Shown here piece by piece: positions 7,505 through 17,071 of a DNA stretch of 35,241 bases. The notes under the pieces were generated by a model that was not told where the DNA came from, searched no databases, and saw only the letters and a program-made list of their open reading frames with translations. Origin of the DNA: Azoarcus sp. (GTDB taxonomy: Bacteria; Pseudomonadota; Gammaproteobacteria; Burkholderiales; Rhodocyclaceae); assembly GCA_031274995.1 (NCBI GenBank), contig JAISPJ010000093.1, positions 1 to 35,241 of the forward strand. Direction: 5' to 3'. Position numbers and translations under genes: made by a program. Each line of letters begins with the position of its first letter. Position 1 is the first letter of the stretch.

Positions 7505-9469
7505 ATGACTCTGGCCGAACAGTTTTCAGCTTATAGCCGATGGCGCAACGAGACGATCGATGCGGTGCTGAAATTACGCAGCTGGTTGAACAATAACGAT
7601 GTTTGCGATGCCCAAGCCGATCAGCGCCTGTACTACCTGATCGAGCGCCTGCGCGCCGACAAGCTCATAGTCGCATTTGTTGCCGAGTTCTCGCGCGGTA
7701 AATCTGAACTTATCAACGCAATTTTTTTCGCCGGGCACGGTGGCCGCATTCTGCCTTCAAGCGCCGGACGCACGACGATGTGCCCCACGGAATTGCAATG
7801 GACACCTGATTCCACCCCGGAACTGCGCCTGCTGCCAATCGGGACGCGCGCGCGCGTGGAGCCGGTGAGCGAACTCAAACTGCTGCCGGAATGCTGGACG
7901 GTGGAACTGCTCGACGCCGGATCAGCCGCCAGTCTCCAGACAACATTGGCGCGAGTGAGCGAAGTCATCAGGGTGTCGGAAGAAGTCGCGCTGGATTTGG
8001 GTTTCAAGATCGACCCGAGCGGTGAAACGGGACTGAAACCCGGAACCGACGGTCTGGTCGAAGTGCCGAAATGGCGTCATGCCGTGATCCAGTTCCCGCA
8101 CCCGCTGCTCGAACAGGGACTGGTCGTGCTCGACACGCCAGGACTCAACGCGATTGGCGCAGAGCCGGAACTGACGCTTTCACTGCTGCCGAACGCCCAT
8201 GCCGTACTGTTCATCCTCGCCGCCGATACAGGCGTAACTCTGAGTGACATGACGGTATGGCGCGACTTTGTAAGCACCAGCACACGGGAAAAAGGCCGTC
8301 TGGTCGTGCTCAACAAAATCGATGGCCTCTGGGACGGTTTGCGCGAAGAAGCCAGCATCGACTCCGAGATCGAACGGCAGGTGAAATCGGTAAGCGAAAC
8401 GCTCGAAATCGGCAAGGATTCGATTTTCCCGGTCTCGGCACAAAAAGGACTGGTGGCCCGCGTCAATCACGACAAAGCCCTGCTCGAAAAAAGCCGCCTG
8501 CCGGCCTTGGAGCAGGTACTGTCAGAAGATTTGCTGCCCTCCAAACAGGAAATCGTCCGCGACAACACCCTGGGAGAAACCCGCGACCTGATCTATCAGG
8601 CCAGCGTGCTCCTCCAGGCGCGGCTTTCCGGGGTCAAAGGGCAGCTTCAGGAACTGGACAGCCTGCACGGCAAGAATCGCGGCGTCGTCGAATACATGAT
8701 GTACAAGATTCGCGTGGAAAAGGACGAATTCGAACAGGGGCTCAAAAAGTATTACGCCGTGCGGTCGGTCTTTACCGGGCTATCGAACCAGTTGCTTTCC
8801 CACCTTGGGATGGACACCCTGCGCACCGAAACCCGCAAGGCCCGCGATTCCATGCTCGAATCGCGCTTTTCACTTGGGCTGCGCGAGTCGATGAAGGATT
8901 TCTTTCAGCGCATGCGTACCCATATCACCGAGGCCGAATCGGACATTTCCGAGATCTATCGCATGCTCGACGCTATGTACAAGCGTTTCAGCGTCGAACA
9001 CGGACTCAAGCTCACCCCCCCCGAAAAGTTCTCGGTGCGGCGTTGCGAGGCTGAACTCAACCACCTGGAAAGCGTTTGCCATCGCCATCTCGGTACCACC
9101 CTGATGTTGCTGACGACCGAGAAGCATGTGCTGATGAAAAAGTTTTTTGAGACGGCTGCGGTTCAGGTGCGTCGCATTTTCGAGGTCGTCAACCGCGATG
9201 TCGAACAATGGCTGCGGGCCGTAATGGCCCCGCTTGAAATCCAGGTACGGGAATACCAGTTGCAACTCAAGCGTCGGCTGGAAAGCGTCAGGCGCATTCA
9301 TCAGGCGACCGATACCCTTGAAAACCGGGTTGAAGAACTCAAGCAGGGCGAACTATCCATCGAGACACTTATTGAAGAACTCACAGAGTTGCAGGAAGGC
9401 ATCCGGCAGGCTCTGGACTCTACGATCAGAAGAGAAGAGAACGCTCCGCGTCTGGCTGTCGTGGCCTGA
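7505..9469 (+). CDS. Dynamin-like large GTPase
   Basis: The 654-residue protein has an N-terminal GTPase domain and a long helical remainder. Motifs: G1 as AEFSRGKS at 60-67 (Ala in place of the usual first Gly), a Thr-rich G2 around 90-96 (GRTTMCPTE), G3 DTPG at 210-213, G4 NKID at 270-273 and a G5-like SAQK at 311-314. Residues from about 360 to 645 are predicted helical and coiled-coil by eye, matching the stalk of bacterial dynamin-like proteins, which bind and remodel membranes. There is no signal peptide or obvious membrane segment, so it is probably cytoplasmic and membrane-associated. It stands alone, divergent from the TPR gene and 160 bp before mgtE; its cellular role is unknown. 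Confidence 0.85.
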   Translation: MTLAEQFSAYSRWRNETIDAVLKLRSWLNNNDVCDAQADQRLYYLIERLRADKLIVAFVAEFSRGKSELINAIFFAGHGGRILPSSAGRTTMCPTELQWTPDSTPELRLLPIGTRARVEPVSELKLLPECWTVELLDAGSAASLQTTLARVSEVIRVSEEVALDLGFKIDPSGETGLKPGTDGLVEVPKWRHAVIQFPHPLLEQGLVVLDTPGLNAIGAEPELTLSLLPNAHAVLFILAADTGVTLSDMTVWRDFVSTSTREKGRLVVLNKIDGLWDGLREEASIDSEIERQVKSVSETLEIGKDSIFPVSAQKGLVARVNHDKALLEKSRLPALEQVLSEDLLPSKQEIVRDNTLGETRDLIYQASVLLQARLSGVKGQLQELDSLHGKNRGVVEYMMYKIRVEKDEFEQGLKKYYAVRSVFTGLSNQLLSHLGMDTLRTETRKARDSMLESRFSLGLRESMKDFFQRMRTHITEAESDISEIYRMLDAMYKRFSVEHGLKLTPPEKFSVRRCEAELNHLESVCHRHLGTTLMLLTTEKHVLMKKFFETAAVQVRRIFEVVNRDVEQWLRAVMAPLEIQVREYQLQLKRRLESVRRIHQATDTLENRVEELKQGELSIETLIEELTELQEGIRQALDSTIRREENAPRLAVVA

Positions 9470-9629
9470 CCCCCCGCAACCGCCCTGCCCCTGGCATTTA
9501 CATTTCCTGGATGCGATGCTCACGCCACAAGGGTAGAATCCGCCCCGCACGTCCCGTTTCCTCCACACGGACCCGTCCGGCAGCCTCGATCGCTTCCGGC
9601 TGTACTCACCCACTGACCGGCTTCGCGCG

Positions 9630-11105
9630 ATGACTCTGGAAAAAGACCTGCACGCCGACGAACAGTTCTACGACGACGAAGGCGCGGGAATACATCCCGA
9701 CGAACTCCAGCAACACCTGCACAGAGTGCAATCGGTGCTGGCACATTCGCACGCGGCGGAAGCCGCCGCCGACGCCCCCTATTCCGAAATATCCGCCCTC
9801 GTTCTGCCCACGCCGGAACACGCCGCCGAACTGCGGGCCCAGCTCGACACACTGCATCCGGCGGACATTGCCTACATCCTCGAAGCCCTGCCGCTTGAAG
9901 AGCGCCGCTACGTCTGGAATCTGGTCAAGGCAAACCGCGACGGCGACATCCTGCTCGAAGTCTCCGATGCCGTCCGTGAATCCCTGATCGAGGTCATGGC
10001 ACCGCACGAGTTAAAAGCGGCCGCCGAAACGCTGGACGCGGACGAACTCGCCGACCTCGCACCCGATTTGCCCCCGGAAATCATCGAGGATGTTTTCAAG
10101 GCGCTCTCCAGCGACGAGCGCGAGCAATTGCGCGCGGCAATGTCCTACAGCGAGGAGTCGGTCGGCGCACTGATGGACTTCGACCTCCTGACGGTGCGGG
10201 AAGACGTGAGTCTCGAAGTCGTGCTGCGCTACCTGCGCCGTTTCGACAGTTTTCCAGATCACACCGACAAACTTTTCGTGATCGACCGCGAGGAACATCT
10301 GGTCGGCATCCTGACCCTGGAAATGCTGCTCATCAGCGACACGGACAATAAAGTCCAGGAAGTGATGCACGAGCCGAAAGTCAGTTTTTCGCCAAGTGAC
10401 GACGCCGGTGATGCGGTGCAGGCGTTCGAGCGTTACGACCTCGTGTCCGCGCCGGTAGTGGATCGCTCCAACAAACTCATCGGGCGCCTCACCGTGGCCG
10501 ACGTGGTCGATTTCATCCGCGAAGAATCTGATGCCGAGATTCTCAACCAGGCCGGCTTGCGCGAAGAAGAAGACGTTTTCGCCTCAGTGTGGGATTCGGT
10601 GAAGAACCGCTGGGCCTGGCTGGCAATCAACATGGTAACGGCGTTCATTGCCTCTCGTGTCATCGGCGCTTTCGAGGGCACGATCGAACAACTCGTGGCG
10701 CTGGCGGCGCTGATGCCCATCGTCGCGGGCATTGGCGGCAACTCGGGCAACCAGACCATCACGATGATCGTACGCGCCATTGCCGTCGGCCAAGTCGAGC
10801 AAGGCGCGCTCAAGCGCCTGATCAAAAAAGAACTCGGGGTCGCCCTTTTCAACGGTATCGTCTGGGGAGGACTACTCGGCGTGCTGGCCTGGTGGCTCTA
10901 CAAGAGCATCCTGCTCGGGGTGGTGATGACCTCGGCGATGACGCTCAACCTGCTGCTCGCCGCCTGTGCCGGGGTAATGATCCCGATGCTGCGGCAACGG
11001 CTTGGTACCGACCCGGCAATTGGCAGTTCCGTCCTGATTACCGCACTCACCGATTCGGGAGGATTTTTCATCTTCCTCGGGCTGGCAACACTGTTCCTGA
11101 TATAA
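9630..11105 (+). CDS. mgtE: Magnesium transporter MgtE
   Basis: MgtE is a Mg2+-gated Mg2+ channel/transporter of the inner membrane. At 491 residues it shows the full family plan: a His/Asp-rich N-terminal extension, the MgtE N domain (about 50-180, helical), paired CBS domains (about 180-310; MDFDLLTVREDVSLE and LVSAPVVDRSNKLIGRLTV), and five transmembrane helices (about 330-491). The membrane part carries the signature MPIVAGIGGNSGNQT and the closing ITALTDSGGFFIFLGLA. In characterised homologues the N and CBS domains sense cytoplasmic Mg2+ and close the pore. Translation starts at the ATG; no strong Shine-Dalgarno is seen. Confidence 0.95.
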   Translation: MTLEKDLHADEQFYDDEGAGIHPDELQQHLHRVQSVLAHSHAAEAAADAPYSEISALVLPTPEHAAELRAQLDTLHPADIAYILEALPLEERRYVWNLVKANRDGDILLEVSDAVRESLIEVMAPHELKAAAETLDADELADLAPDLPPEIIEDVFKALSSDEREQLRAAMSYSEESVGALMDFDLLTVREDVSLEVVLRYLRRFDSFPDHTDKLFVIDREEHLVGILTLEMLLISDTDNKVQEVMHEPKVSFSPSDDAGDAVQAFERYDLVSAPVVDRSNKLIGRLTVADVVDFIREESDAEILNQAGLREEEDVFASVWDSVKNRWAWLAINMVTAFIASRVIGAFEGTIEQLVALAALMPIVAGIGGNSGNQTITMIVRAIAVGQVEQGALKRLIKKELGVALFNGIVWGGLLGVLAWWLYKSILLGVVMTSAMTLNLLLAACAGVMIPMLRQRLGTDPAIGSSVLITALTDSGGFFIFLGLATLFLI

Positions 11106-11116
11106 AAAAGAACGTG

Positions 11117-11650
11117 ATGAAAACCGCGTCCTTCTTGCTCATCCTGGCGTTCCTCCTAGTTACGCCGCCGCCCGCCGCCGCAGAAGAAAACGCATCCGAT
11201 AAAGTGCGCACCCAGGAACTCCTGAAACTGGAAGCTGAAGTCGAGCAACGCAAACAGGCTTTCCAGCAACGGCAACTTCTGCGCCGCAAACAGATCGCGG
11301 GAACCATGGAAAACCAATGGCTTGAAAAATACCTGGTGGGATTCCGGCGCAAAATCGCGTGCAGTGCCTCGCTCCATTACCCCAAGGCAGCACGCGGGAA
11401 GGTTTACGGAGAAATGATCGTCACGGTTTCCATTCTCGCCGACGGCTCATTTGAAAAAGCGCATATCAATCAAAGTTCAGGCCACAAGGCGCTCGACGAG
11501 GGTGCCATCGACATTGCCCGGCGGGCCGCGCCTTTCGAGCCTTTCCCGCCGGAGATCCGCCGCGATACAGACGCGCTGGAAATCACGCGCACCTGGACAT
11601 TCACCCATACGGAAGAAACCGCGGCAGAGACGGACGATCCGTGCATCTAA
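11117..11650 (+). CDS. Exported TonB C-terminal domain protein
   Basis: This is a 177-residue product starting at an ATG 11 bp after the mgtE stop; the same frame is open upstream but only as a shadow of mgtE. It has a signal peptide or N-terminal anchor (MKTASFLLILAFLLV..., possible cut after AAA near 23), a short charged coiled-coil segment (about 27-65), and a TonB/TolA-type C-terminal domain (about 75-165, with YPKAARGK, GEMIVTVSILADGSF and SSGHKALDEGAIDIARRA). TonB-C domains contact outer-membrane receptors or Tol partners. It lacks the long Pro/Lys linker of true TonB and has no exbB/exbD nearby, so an accessory or TolA-like periplasmic role is more likely than classic TonB. Confidence 0.8.
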   Translation: MKTASFLLILAFLLVTPPPAAAEENASDKVRTQELLKLEAEVEQRKQAFQQRQLLRRKQIAGTMENQWLEKYLVGFRRKIACSASLHYPKAARGKVYGEMIVTVSILADGSFEKAHINQSSGHKALDEGAIDIARRAAPFEPFPPEIRRDTDALEITRTWTFTHTEETAAETDDPCI

Positions 11651-11665
11651 ATGCAATGCTTTCGC

Positions 11666-12670
11666 TTATGTCAGCCAGACGCGGCCCCGGCGGCTGTGGC
11701 AGGTGCGGTCTCCGAGTGGCAGGCACAATGGCCCGGAGACCGTGCGCAATTGGCGCAGGGCCTCGGACAACCGGGCCGAGGACGGCGGCGCCGAACCGAG
11801 CCGCCGAAGTTCCCATCTAAACAGATTGGCAAGCCGCGCAGGACTCAAACTCAGCAGGAATGCCCGGCTGAATACCCTGTGTCCGACCTCCCCTTCCTCG
11901 CAGGTTTCGCAGGTGGCCGCCACGGCATCGGCCTGGGCGAGTTCATCGAGCAGCCCGGCGGCTTCGCGGAAGTGCGATGCGCAGCGGGCCAGGGTCAGGC
12001 GGGCCGCCGGAAAACGGGTCTCGATGGCGGGCAGGATGCGGTGCCGCAGGTCATTGCGGGTGAAGCACAGGTCGGTGTTGCTGGCATCCTCGATCCATTC
12101 GAGGTTTTTTCCACGCGCATAGGCAAGGATTTCTTCCCGCCCGGTTTCCAGCAACGGGCGCAGACGCCCTGCCCGTCCAGTAGCCTCCGCCGGATGGTCG
12201 ATGGCAGCCATCGCCGCCGCGCCATGGGCGCCCGCGCCACGCAGCAAACGGAAAAGGACAGTCTCGGCCTGGTCATCGCGGTGATGCCCCAAGGCGAGCC
12301 AGTCGCAGGCAATGCGGGAAAACGCGGCATGACGGGCGATGCGTGCGGACTCTTCCAGTCCTCCGGGGTGATCGCGGGACACTTCGACTCTGAATATGCG
12401 CAAGTGGATATCGCGCCGATGGCAGATCCCGGCACAGAAATCCTGCCATTCGTCAGCCGCCGGGCTGAGTCCGTGATGAACGTGCGCGGCCTCCAGCGTA
12501 TATCCGAACCGCTGCCGCAGGGTATCGAGCACATCGAGCAGCACGGCCGAATCAATCCCCCCGGAGAATGCGCAACACAGGCGGTGACGGGAATCGATAC
12601 CCGCTGCGGCCAATATCGCGGCTGCGACCTCAAGTACGATTGGCACGGCTTGCGTCACCCCGGCGCACAT
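11666..12670 (-). CDS. tilS: tRNA(Ile)-lysidine synthetase
   Basis: TilS uses ATP and lysine to convert C34 of the CAT-anticodon tRNA-Ile to lysidine so that it reads AUA. The PP-loop SGGIDS lies near residues 35-40, with HVHHGLS, LALGHHRDDQAET and WIEDASNTD typical of the family. The protein is 334 residues, whereas the E. coli enzyme is about 430: the N-terminal catalytic and middle domains are present, but the C-terminal domain is largely absent. It starts 5 bp after the accA stop; accA-tilS is a recurrent pair. It converges on the TonB-C gene with about 15 bp between the stops. Confidence 0.94.
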   Translation of the reverse strand: MCAGVTQAVPIVLEVAAAILAAAGIDSRHRLCCAFSGGIDSAVLLDVLDTLRQRFGYTLEAAHVHHGLSPAADEWQDFCAGICHRRDIHLRIFRVEVSRDHPGGLEESARIARHAAFSRIACDWLALGHHRDDQAETVLFRLLRGAGAHGAAAMAAIDHPAEATGRAGRLRPLLETGREEILAYARGKNLEWIEDASNTDLCFTRNDLRHRILPAIETRFPAARLTLARCASHFREAAGLLDELAQADAVAATCETCEEGEVGHRVFSRAFLLSLSPARLANLFRWELRRLGSAPPSSARLSEALRQLRTVSGPLCLPLGDRTCHSRRGRVWLT

Positions 12671-12675
12671 GGCCC

Positions 12676-13641
12676 TCAGGCAGCAAGTTCCTTGAAGCGC
12701 CCATAACTCATGAGTTTTTCCATGCGCCGTTCGACGAGTTCGTCGGGTGAAAGGGACGAAAGCTGGCGCAGGCCGTCAGCCAAGGCGCTCTTCAGGCTTT
12801 TGGCCATGCCTTTATGATCCCGGTGTGCGCCACCTGCCGGTTCGTTGACCACTTTGTCGACGAGGCCGAGCGTTTTGAGGCGCGAAGCGGTGATACCCAT
12901 CGCCTCGGCAGCCATCGAGGCTTTTTCCGCGCTTTTCCAGAGGATGGAAGCGCATCCCTCGGGCGAGATGACCGAATAGGTGGCGTATTGCAGCATGATG
13001 ATCTGATCGCCCACGGCGATGGCGAGCGCTCCGCCCGATCCGCCCTCACCGATAATGGTGCAGATGATCGGGATGCGCAATTCGGCCATTGCGTAGAGGT
13101 TGTGACCGATGGCTTCGGACTGGCCACGTTCTTCGGCCCCGATGCCGGGATAGGCTCCGGGAGTGTCGATGAAGGTGAAGAGGGGCAGGCGGAATTTTTC
13201 GGCCAGTTTCATCAGGCGCAGTGCCTTGCGGTATCCCTCCGGGCGCGGCATGCCGAAATTGCGGGCAATTTTCTCCTTGGTATCGCGCCCTTTCTGGTGG
13301 CCGATGACGAGACAGCTTTGCCCATTGAAGCGGGCCAGCCCTCCGATGATGGCGTAGTCGTCGGCAAAGACGCGATCGCCGTGCAACTCGTTGAAGTCGG
13401 TGAAAATGTGTTGCACGTAATCCAGTGTGTAGGGGCGCTGCGGATGGCGCGCCACCTGGGCAATTTGCCAGGGGGTGAGCTTGGCGTAGATGTCGCGCGT
13501 GAGGCTCTGCTTCTTGCTTTCCAAGCGGGAAATTTCTTCTGAAATATCCACGGCGGAATCGCTTTGAACAAAGCGCAGTTGCTCGATCTTTTCTTCAAGG
13601 TCGGCAACCGGCTGTTCAAAATCGAGAAAAGTGGTTTTCAT
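12676..13641 (-). CDS. accA: Acetyl-CoA carboxylase carboxyltransferase subunit alpha
   Basis: AccA with AccD moves carboxyl from carboxybiotin to acetyl-CoA, giving malonyl-CoA for fatty acid synthesis. The 321 residues match the usual length. An N-terminal helical segment ([18 protein letters not shown]) precedes the crotonase-type fold with [42 protein letters not shown] and the oxyanion-hole region [11 protein letters not shown]. The C-terminal region [19 protein letters not shown] is typical. A GAGGG element precedes the ATG. Confidence 0.98.
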   Translation of the reverse strand: MKTTFLDFEQPVADLEEKIEQLRFVQSDSAVDISEEISRLESKKQSLTRDIYAKLTPWQIAQVARHPQRPYTLDYVQHIFTDFNELHGDRVFADDYAIIGGLARFNGQSCLVIGHQKGRDTKEKIARNFGMPRPEGYRKALRLMKLAEKFRLPLFTFIDTPGAYPGIGAEERGQSEAIGHNLYAMAELRIPIICTIIGEGGSGGALAIAVGDQIIMLQYATYSVISPEGCASILWKSAEKASMAAEAMGITASRLKTLGLVDKVVNEPAGGAHRDHKGMAKSLKSALADGLRQLSSLSPDELVERRMEKLMSYGRFKELAA

Positions 13642-13706
13642 CGAAAGACCCTCGGGTTGAAATGGTCAATTGTACCGCCTCCCGCCGCCTTGGCACTCAA
13701 GGTACG

Positions 13707-15050
13707 TCAAAGTACGTATCTGGCAAGGTCTTCACGACCCGCCACGCCTTCGAGACGGGCATCGACATAGGCGGTGCCTATGGTGATGGCTCCGGCCTTG
13801 CCATTACCGGCTTCGAAAGAGATTTCTTCAAGGAGTTTTTCCATGACTGTGTAGAGCCTGCGCGCACCGATGTTCTCGGTTCTCTCGTTGACCTGAAAGG
13901 CAATTTCGGCCAAGCGGCGGATGCCATCCGCGGTGAAATTCAGGATCACGCCATCCGTGGCGAGCAGTGCTTCGTACTGGCGGGTAAGACAGGCATCGGT
14001 GCTGGTCAGGATGCGCTCGAAATCCTCTACGGACAGTGAATCGAGTTCGACCCGGATCGGGAAGCGCCCCTGCAATTCGGGAATCAGGTCGCTTGGGCGC
14101 GAGAGGTGAAACGCGCCACTGGCAATGAACAGGATGTGATCGGTCTTGACCATGCCATACTTGGTCGAGACGGTCGCGCCTTCGACCAGTGGCAGCAGGT
14201 CGCGTTGCACGCCCTGGCGGGAGACGTCCGCGCCATGTGTTTCGCCACGCGCAGTAATTTTGTCGATTTCATCGAGAAAAACGATACCGTTCTGCTCGAC
14301 CATACGCAGGGCTTCGCTTTTGATTTCGTCGTCGTTGATGAGTTTTGCGGCTTCTTCGTCGGCCAGGAGCCTCATGGCTTCGGCAATCCGCAACCGCCTC
14401 ATTTTCTTTTTGCCGCTTCCCATGTTCTGGAACATGCCCTGAATTTGCTGGGTCAATTCTTCCATGCCCGGCGGGGCAAAGATCTCGGCATGCATCAAAG
14501 AGGCGGAGATTTCAAGGTCGATTTCCTTGTCGTCAAGCTCTCCTTCACGCAGTCTCTTGCGAAATTTCTGCCGCGTGCCGCTGCCCTGCGTCTTGGCGCC
14601 GTCGTCTTCGATATGCTCGCGTACCGGGGGCAGGAGCGCGTCGAGCACCCGGTCTTCGGCGGCATCGAGAGCACGGTCCCGGACAAGCCTCATGGCACGC
14701 TCGCGTCCGTCCTTGACGGCAATTTCCGCCAGATCGCGGATGATCGTGTCCACATCGCGCCCAACATAACCCACTTCCGTGAACTTGGTGGCTTCGACCT
14801 TGATGAACGGGGCTTGCGTCAGGCGGGCGAGGCGGCGTGCAATCTCGGTCTTGCCTACCCCGGTGGGGCCGATCATCAGGATATTCTTGGGGGTGATCTC
14901 GCTACGCAGGGGCTCGGCCACTTGCGCGCGCCGCCAACGGCTGCGCAAGGCAACCGCCACGACCCGCTTGGCCTGGTGCTGGCCGATGATATGCTTATCG
15001 AGTTCGGAGACGATTTCTGCCGGTGTCATCCGGTTCATGGCTTCACTCAT
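13707..15050 (-). CDS. hslU: ATP-dependent protease ATPase subunit HslU
   Basis: HslU is the AAA+ unfoldase that feeds substrates to the HslV peptidase. I chose the ATG at [18 protein letters not shown], giving 447 residues (E. coli 443) and an ATGA overlap with the hslV stop; a longer frame adds 15 residues that are only hslV shadow. The Walker A motif GPTGVGKTE, the I domain (about 110-240, [14 protein letters not shown]), Walker B VFLDEID and the C-terminal sensor [20 protein letters not shown] are all present. Its C-terminal tail ends in DLARYVL; the tail normally docks into HslV. Confidence 0.98.
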   Translation of the reverse strand: MSEAMNRMTPAEIVSELDKHIIGQHQAKRVVAVALRSRWRRAQVAEPLRSEITPKNILMIGPTGVGKTEIARRLARLTQAPFIKVEATKFTEVGYVGRDVDTIIRDLAEIAVKDGRERAMRLVRDRALDAAEDRVLDALLPPVREHIEDDGAKTQGSGTRQKFRKRLREGELDDKEIDLEISASLMHAEIFAPPGMEELTQQIQGMFQNMGSGKKKMRRLRIAEAMRLLADEEAAKLINDDEIKSEALRMVEQNGIVFLDEIDKITARGETHGADVSRQGVQRDLLPLVEGATVSTKYGMVKTDHILFIASGAFHLSRPSDLIPELQGRFPIRVELDSLSVEDFERILTSTDACLTRQYEALLATDGVILNFTADGIRRLAEIAFQVNERTENIGARRLYTVMEKLLEEISFEAGNGKAGAITIGTAYVDARLEGVAGREDLARYVL

Positions 15051-15586
15051 TCGTCCAGTTCCTCGATGACGTGGTTCTTGTTTGTGTAAACGCATAAATC
15101 TGCGGCAATTGTCAGGGATTTCGAAACAATTTCCTTCGGCATCAACTCGGTATTCTCAAGCAGCGCGCGCGCGGCAGACTGCGCGTAAGGGCCGCCGCTG
15201 CCAATGGCGACTATGCCAAACTCGGGTTCAAGCACATCGCCGTTGCCGGTGATGACCAGCGAGTGCTCGCGATCCGCCACGACAAGCATGGCTTCCAGCC
15301 GCCGCAACATACGGTCGGTGCGCCAGTCCCTGGCAAGTTCCACCGCGCTGCGCATCAGGTTGCCCTGGTGCTTTTCAAGCTTGGCTTCAAACCGCTCGAA
15401 CAGAGTAAAGGCATCGGCAGTGCCTCCGGCGAAACCGGCGAGAATGCGCCCTTCAAAAAGAGTACGTACCTTGCGCGCGGAAGCTTTGATGACGATATTG
15501 CCAAGCGTGACCTGCCCATCGCCGCCAAGCGCGACCCGGTGGCCACGGCGAACCGAAAGGATAGTCGTGCCGTGATACTGTTCCAT
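15047..15586 (-). CDS. hslV: ATP-dependent protease peptidase subunit HslV
   Basis: HslV is an N-terminal-nucleophile threonine peptidase that forms double hexamers capped by HslU. The 179 residues begin with a six-residue propeptide (MEQYHG), so maturation exposes Thr7 of TTILSVRRG as nucleophile. [31 protein letters not shown] and [17 protein letters not shown] are family hallmarks. It is translationally coupled to hslU. An AGGAA Shine-Dalgarno is close to the ATG, and a TATAAT lies about 45 bp upstream. No clear heat-shock sigma-32 -35 element was found. Confidence 0.98.
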   Translation of the reverse strand: MEQYHGTTILSVRRGHRVALGGDGQVTLGNIVIKASARKVRTLFEGRILAGFAGGTADAFTLFERFEAKLEKHQGNLMRSAVELARDWRTDRMLRRLEAMLVVADREHSLVITGNGDVLEPEFGIVAIGSGGPYAQSAARALLENTELMPKEIVSKSLTIAADLCVYTNKNHVIEELDE

Positions 15587-15630
15587 AAATGTTCCTGGGG
15601 GATTGCCTGTGCGTCCAAAAAAAGGGGGAA

Positions 15631-15636
15631 ATTATA
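15631..15636 (-). promoter_or_regulatory. Candidate -10 element for hslVU
   Basis: On the minus strand a perfect TATAAT sits about 45 bp upstream of the hslV ATG, after a short GCCCG-TT-CGGGC hairpin. No recognisable -35 element is at 16-18 bp, so the call rests on the -10 and its position. Confidence 0.4.
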
Positions 15637-15704
15637 TCGCATATCGCGCCGGTACGGCCCGAACGGGCGCGTAACAACACGCCACAATATGCAGAGCACA
15701 GAGG

Positions 15705-16859
15705 TCAGCCGCGCAACATGACCTGCGCTACCTGATCGATACTCATGACCCGCATCAGCGCGCCAACCATTGCGTTTACTTTGTGCAACTGGACGGCCTT
15801 GCCGTTCGCCTGGAACGAGGCAAGCGTATTGAACAAAGTACCCGCCGCCACGAAATCGACCCGCCGTAAATTCCCGCAGTCGATTACGACCGTCTGACGG
15901 GTGGAAGCGAACCCGTCCAACTTGCGAATCACCTCGCTGCTCGATCCGGTCAATTCGCTGTCGAAAAAAAATTCTTCCTCGCCGCGCCCTGAAGAGCCTT
16001 CGTCGGCCGCAGGCTGCTCCTCACCCGGCAGAGGCTGTTTCGATTCCCACGAAGGGGGCGATTCCTCGAAGGTGATAGCGTAATCGACCGCCAAATCCTC
16101 GAAGCGCGAATACTCGCCAGTGTATTTCAGCATTTCCAGCATCAACATCCAGTAATCGCGGTTCTCGGCCTGGCCGGGTTTGACCTTGGGCGACAACAGG
16201 TCAACGAACCTGGATGCGTTGAAAATGACCAGCTTGACCCGGTCGGCAGCCAGCCGTTCCAATGCCTGCCTGACCAGCAAACAGCCCTGGTCGTCAACGG
16301 AGCGCACCCGGCCGAGGTCGATACGAAGCGTGCCGCTCTTGCGGCCAATCACGCAAATTTGCTGAAGCTGCTGCGCTGTCTGCGCGAGCAGCGCGGCAGG
16401 CAAATTTATCAGGGTGGACGCCTCAGTGTGCCGTTTCGCGGGCTGGACCGACAAATCTTCCCACGCCGGGGGAGAACGCTCGAAACAGCGGGCATAATCG
16501 ATCACCCTGGTATCGAAACGATCACGCTGCCCGGTCAACCGGTAAAGATCGAGCAGCATCATCCAGAGCCCTTCACCCACGGTAGCCGTGGGATCATCAA
16601 AAACAGCCGTGAGAAGCTGTTCGGCGTCGCGGTCATTCCCGTTCGCAAAAAGCACCGCCGCTTCCTCATAGATCACGCCGATGCCAGTCGCAATTTCCGT
16701 GACCTCAATTGCGCCCTGCTGGCTATGGGAAAAATCGAGTGCGGAAAGCTCGGTCTTCGGTGGCACGCCGCCATTGCCTGCGGCGGATGGATCGGCGCCC
16801 CCGGTCTGCTGCGGCTGGTCTGAGGAAGATTTCTTGAAAGGATTAAGGTTAAAGGCCAC
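15705..16859 (-). CDS. Tandem helical-module/STAS-domain protein
   Basis: The 384-residue soluble protein has a polar N-terminal tail and two repeats of one plan: a helical segment, then a STAS-type domain. The helical segments, residues 98-134 and 236-272, share 17 of 37 positions including W-M, TG, RF, DYA, FE and SPPxWE. STAS-like regions span about 150-225 (TLRIDLGRVRSVDDQG) and 300-384 (VVIDCGNLRRVDFVAAG). STAS domains serve as anti-sigma antagonists or as MlaB-type lipid-transport subunits; here the partner is unknown. The start appears to be GTG. Its stop lies about 120 bp before the hslV ATG and transcription runs toward hslVU. Confidence 0.78.
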   Translation of the reverse strand: MAFNLNPFKKSSSDQPQQTGGADPSAAGNGGVPPKTELSALDFSHSQQGAIEVTEIATGIGVIYEEAAVLFANGNDRDAEQLLTAVFDDPTATVGEGLWMMLLDLYRLTGQRDRFDTRVIDYARCFERSPPAWEDLSVQPAKRHTEASTLINLPAALLAQTAQQLQQICVIGRKSGTLRIDLGRVRSVDDQGCLLVRQALERLAADRVKLVIFNASRFVDLLSPKVKPGQAENRDYWMLMLEMLKYTGEYSRFEDLAVDYAITFEESPPSWESKQPLPGEEQPAADEGSSGRGEEEFFFDSELTGSSSEVIRKLDGFASTRQTVVIDCGNLRRVDFVAAGTLFNTLASFQANGKAVQLHKVNAMVGALMRVMSIDQVAQVMLRG

Positions 16860-16882
16860 GCTGGGAAACCAGTCAAAATCAA

Positions 16883-16914
16883 AATATTGCGTTAAGCATC
16901 GACACGATTGTCAA
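16883..16914 (-). promoter_or_regulatory. Weak promoter candidate for the STAS protein gene
   Basis: On the minus strand a perfect TTGACA (16909-16914) is followed by a poor CAATAT-like -10 about 19 bp downstream, close to the GTG start. The long spacer and weak -10 make this only a candidate. Confidence 0.28.
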
Positions 16915-17071
16915 GGATAGCACCGGGTCCATGTTTTTTGCAGCATCCCACTGTGTCACGTTCCGCACCTCTCCTTATCATGACCACGCAAAAAATATTT
17001 TTCTGGTTGCTGTAAATGCAATATCCAACAATAGCCGCTATGCGTTGCGCGGTCTCGGCTAGAATGGCGGG

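Noticed and set aside
15587-15704. Sigma-32 heat-shock promoter for hslVU
   Set aside because: No CTTGAA-type -35 or CCCCAT-type -10 at proper spacing was found; only a TATAAT is visible.
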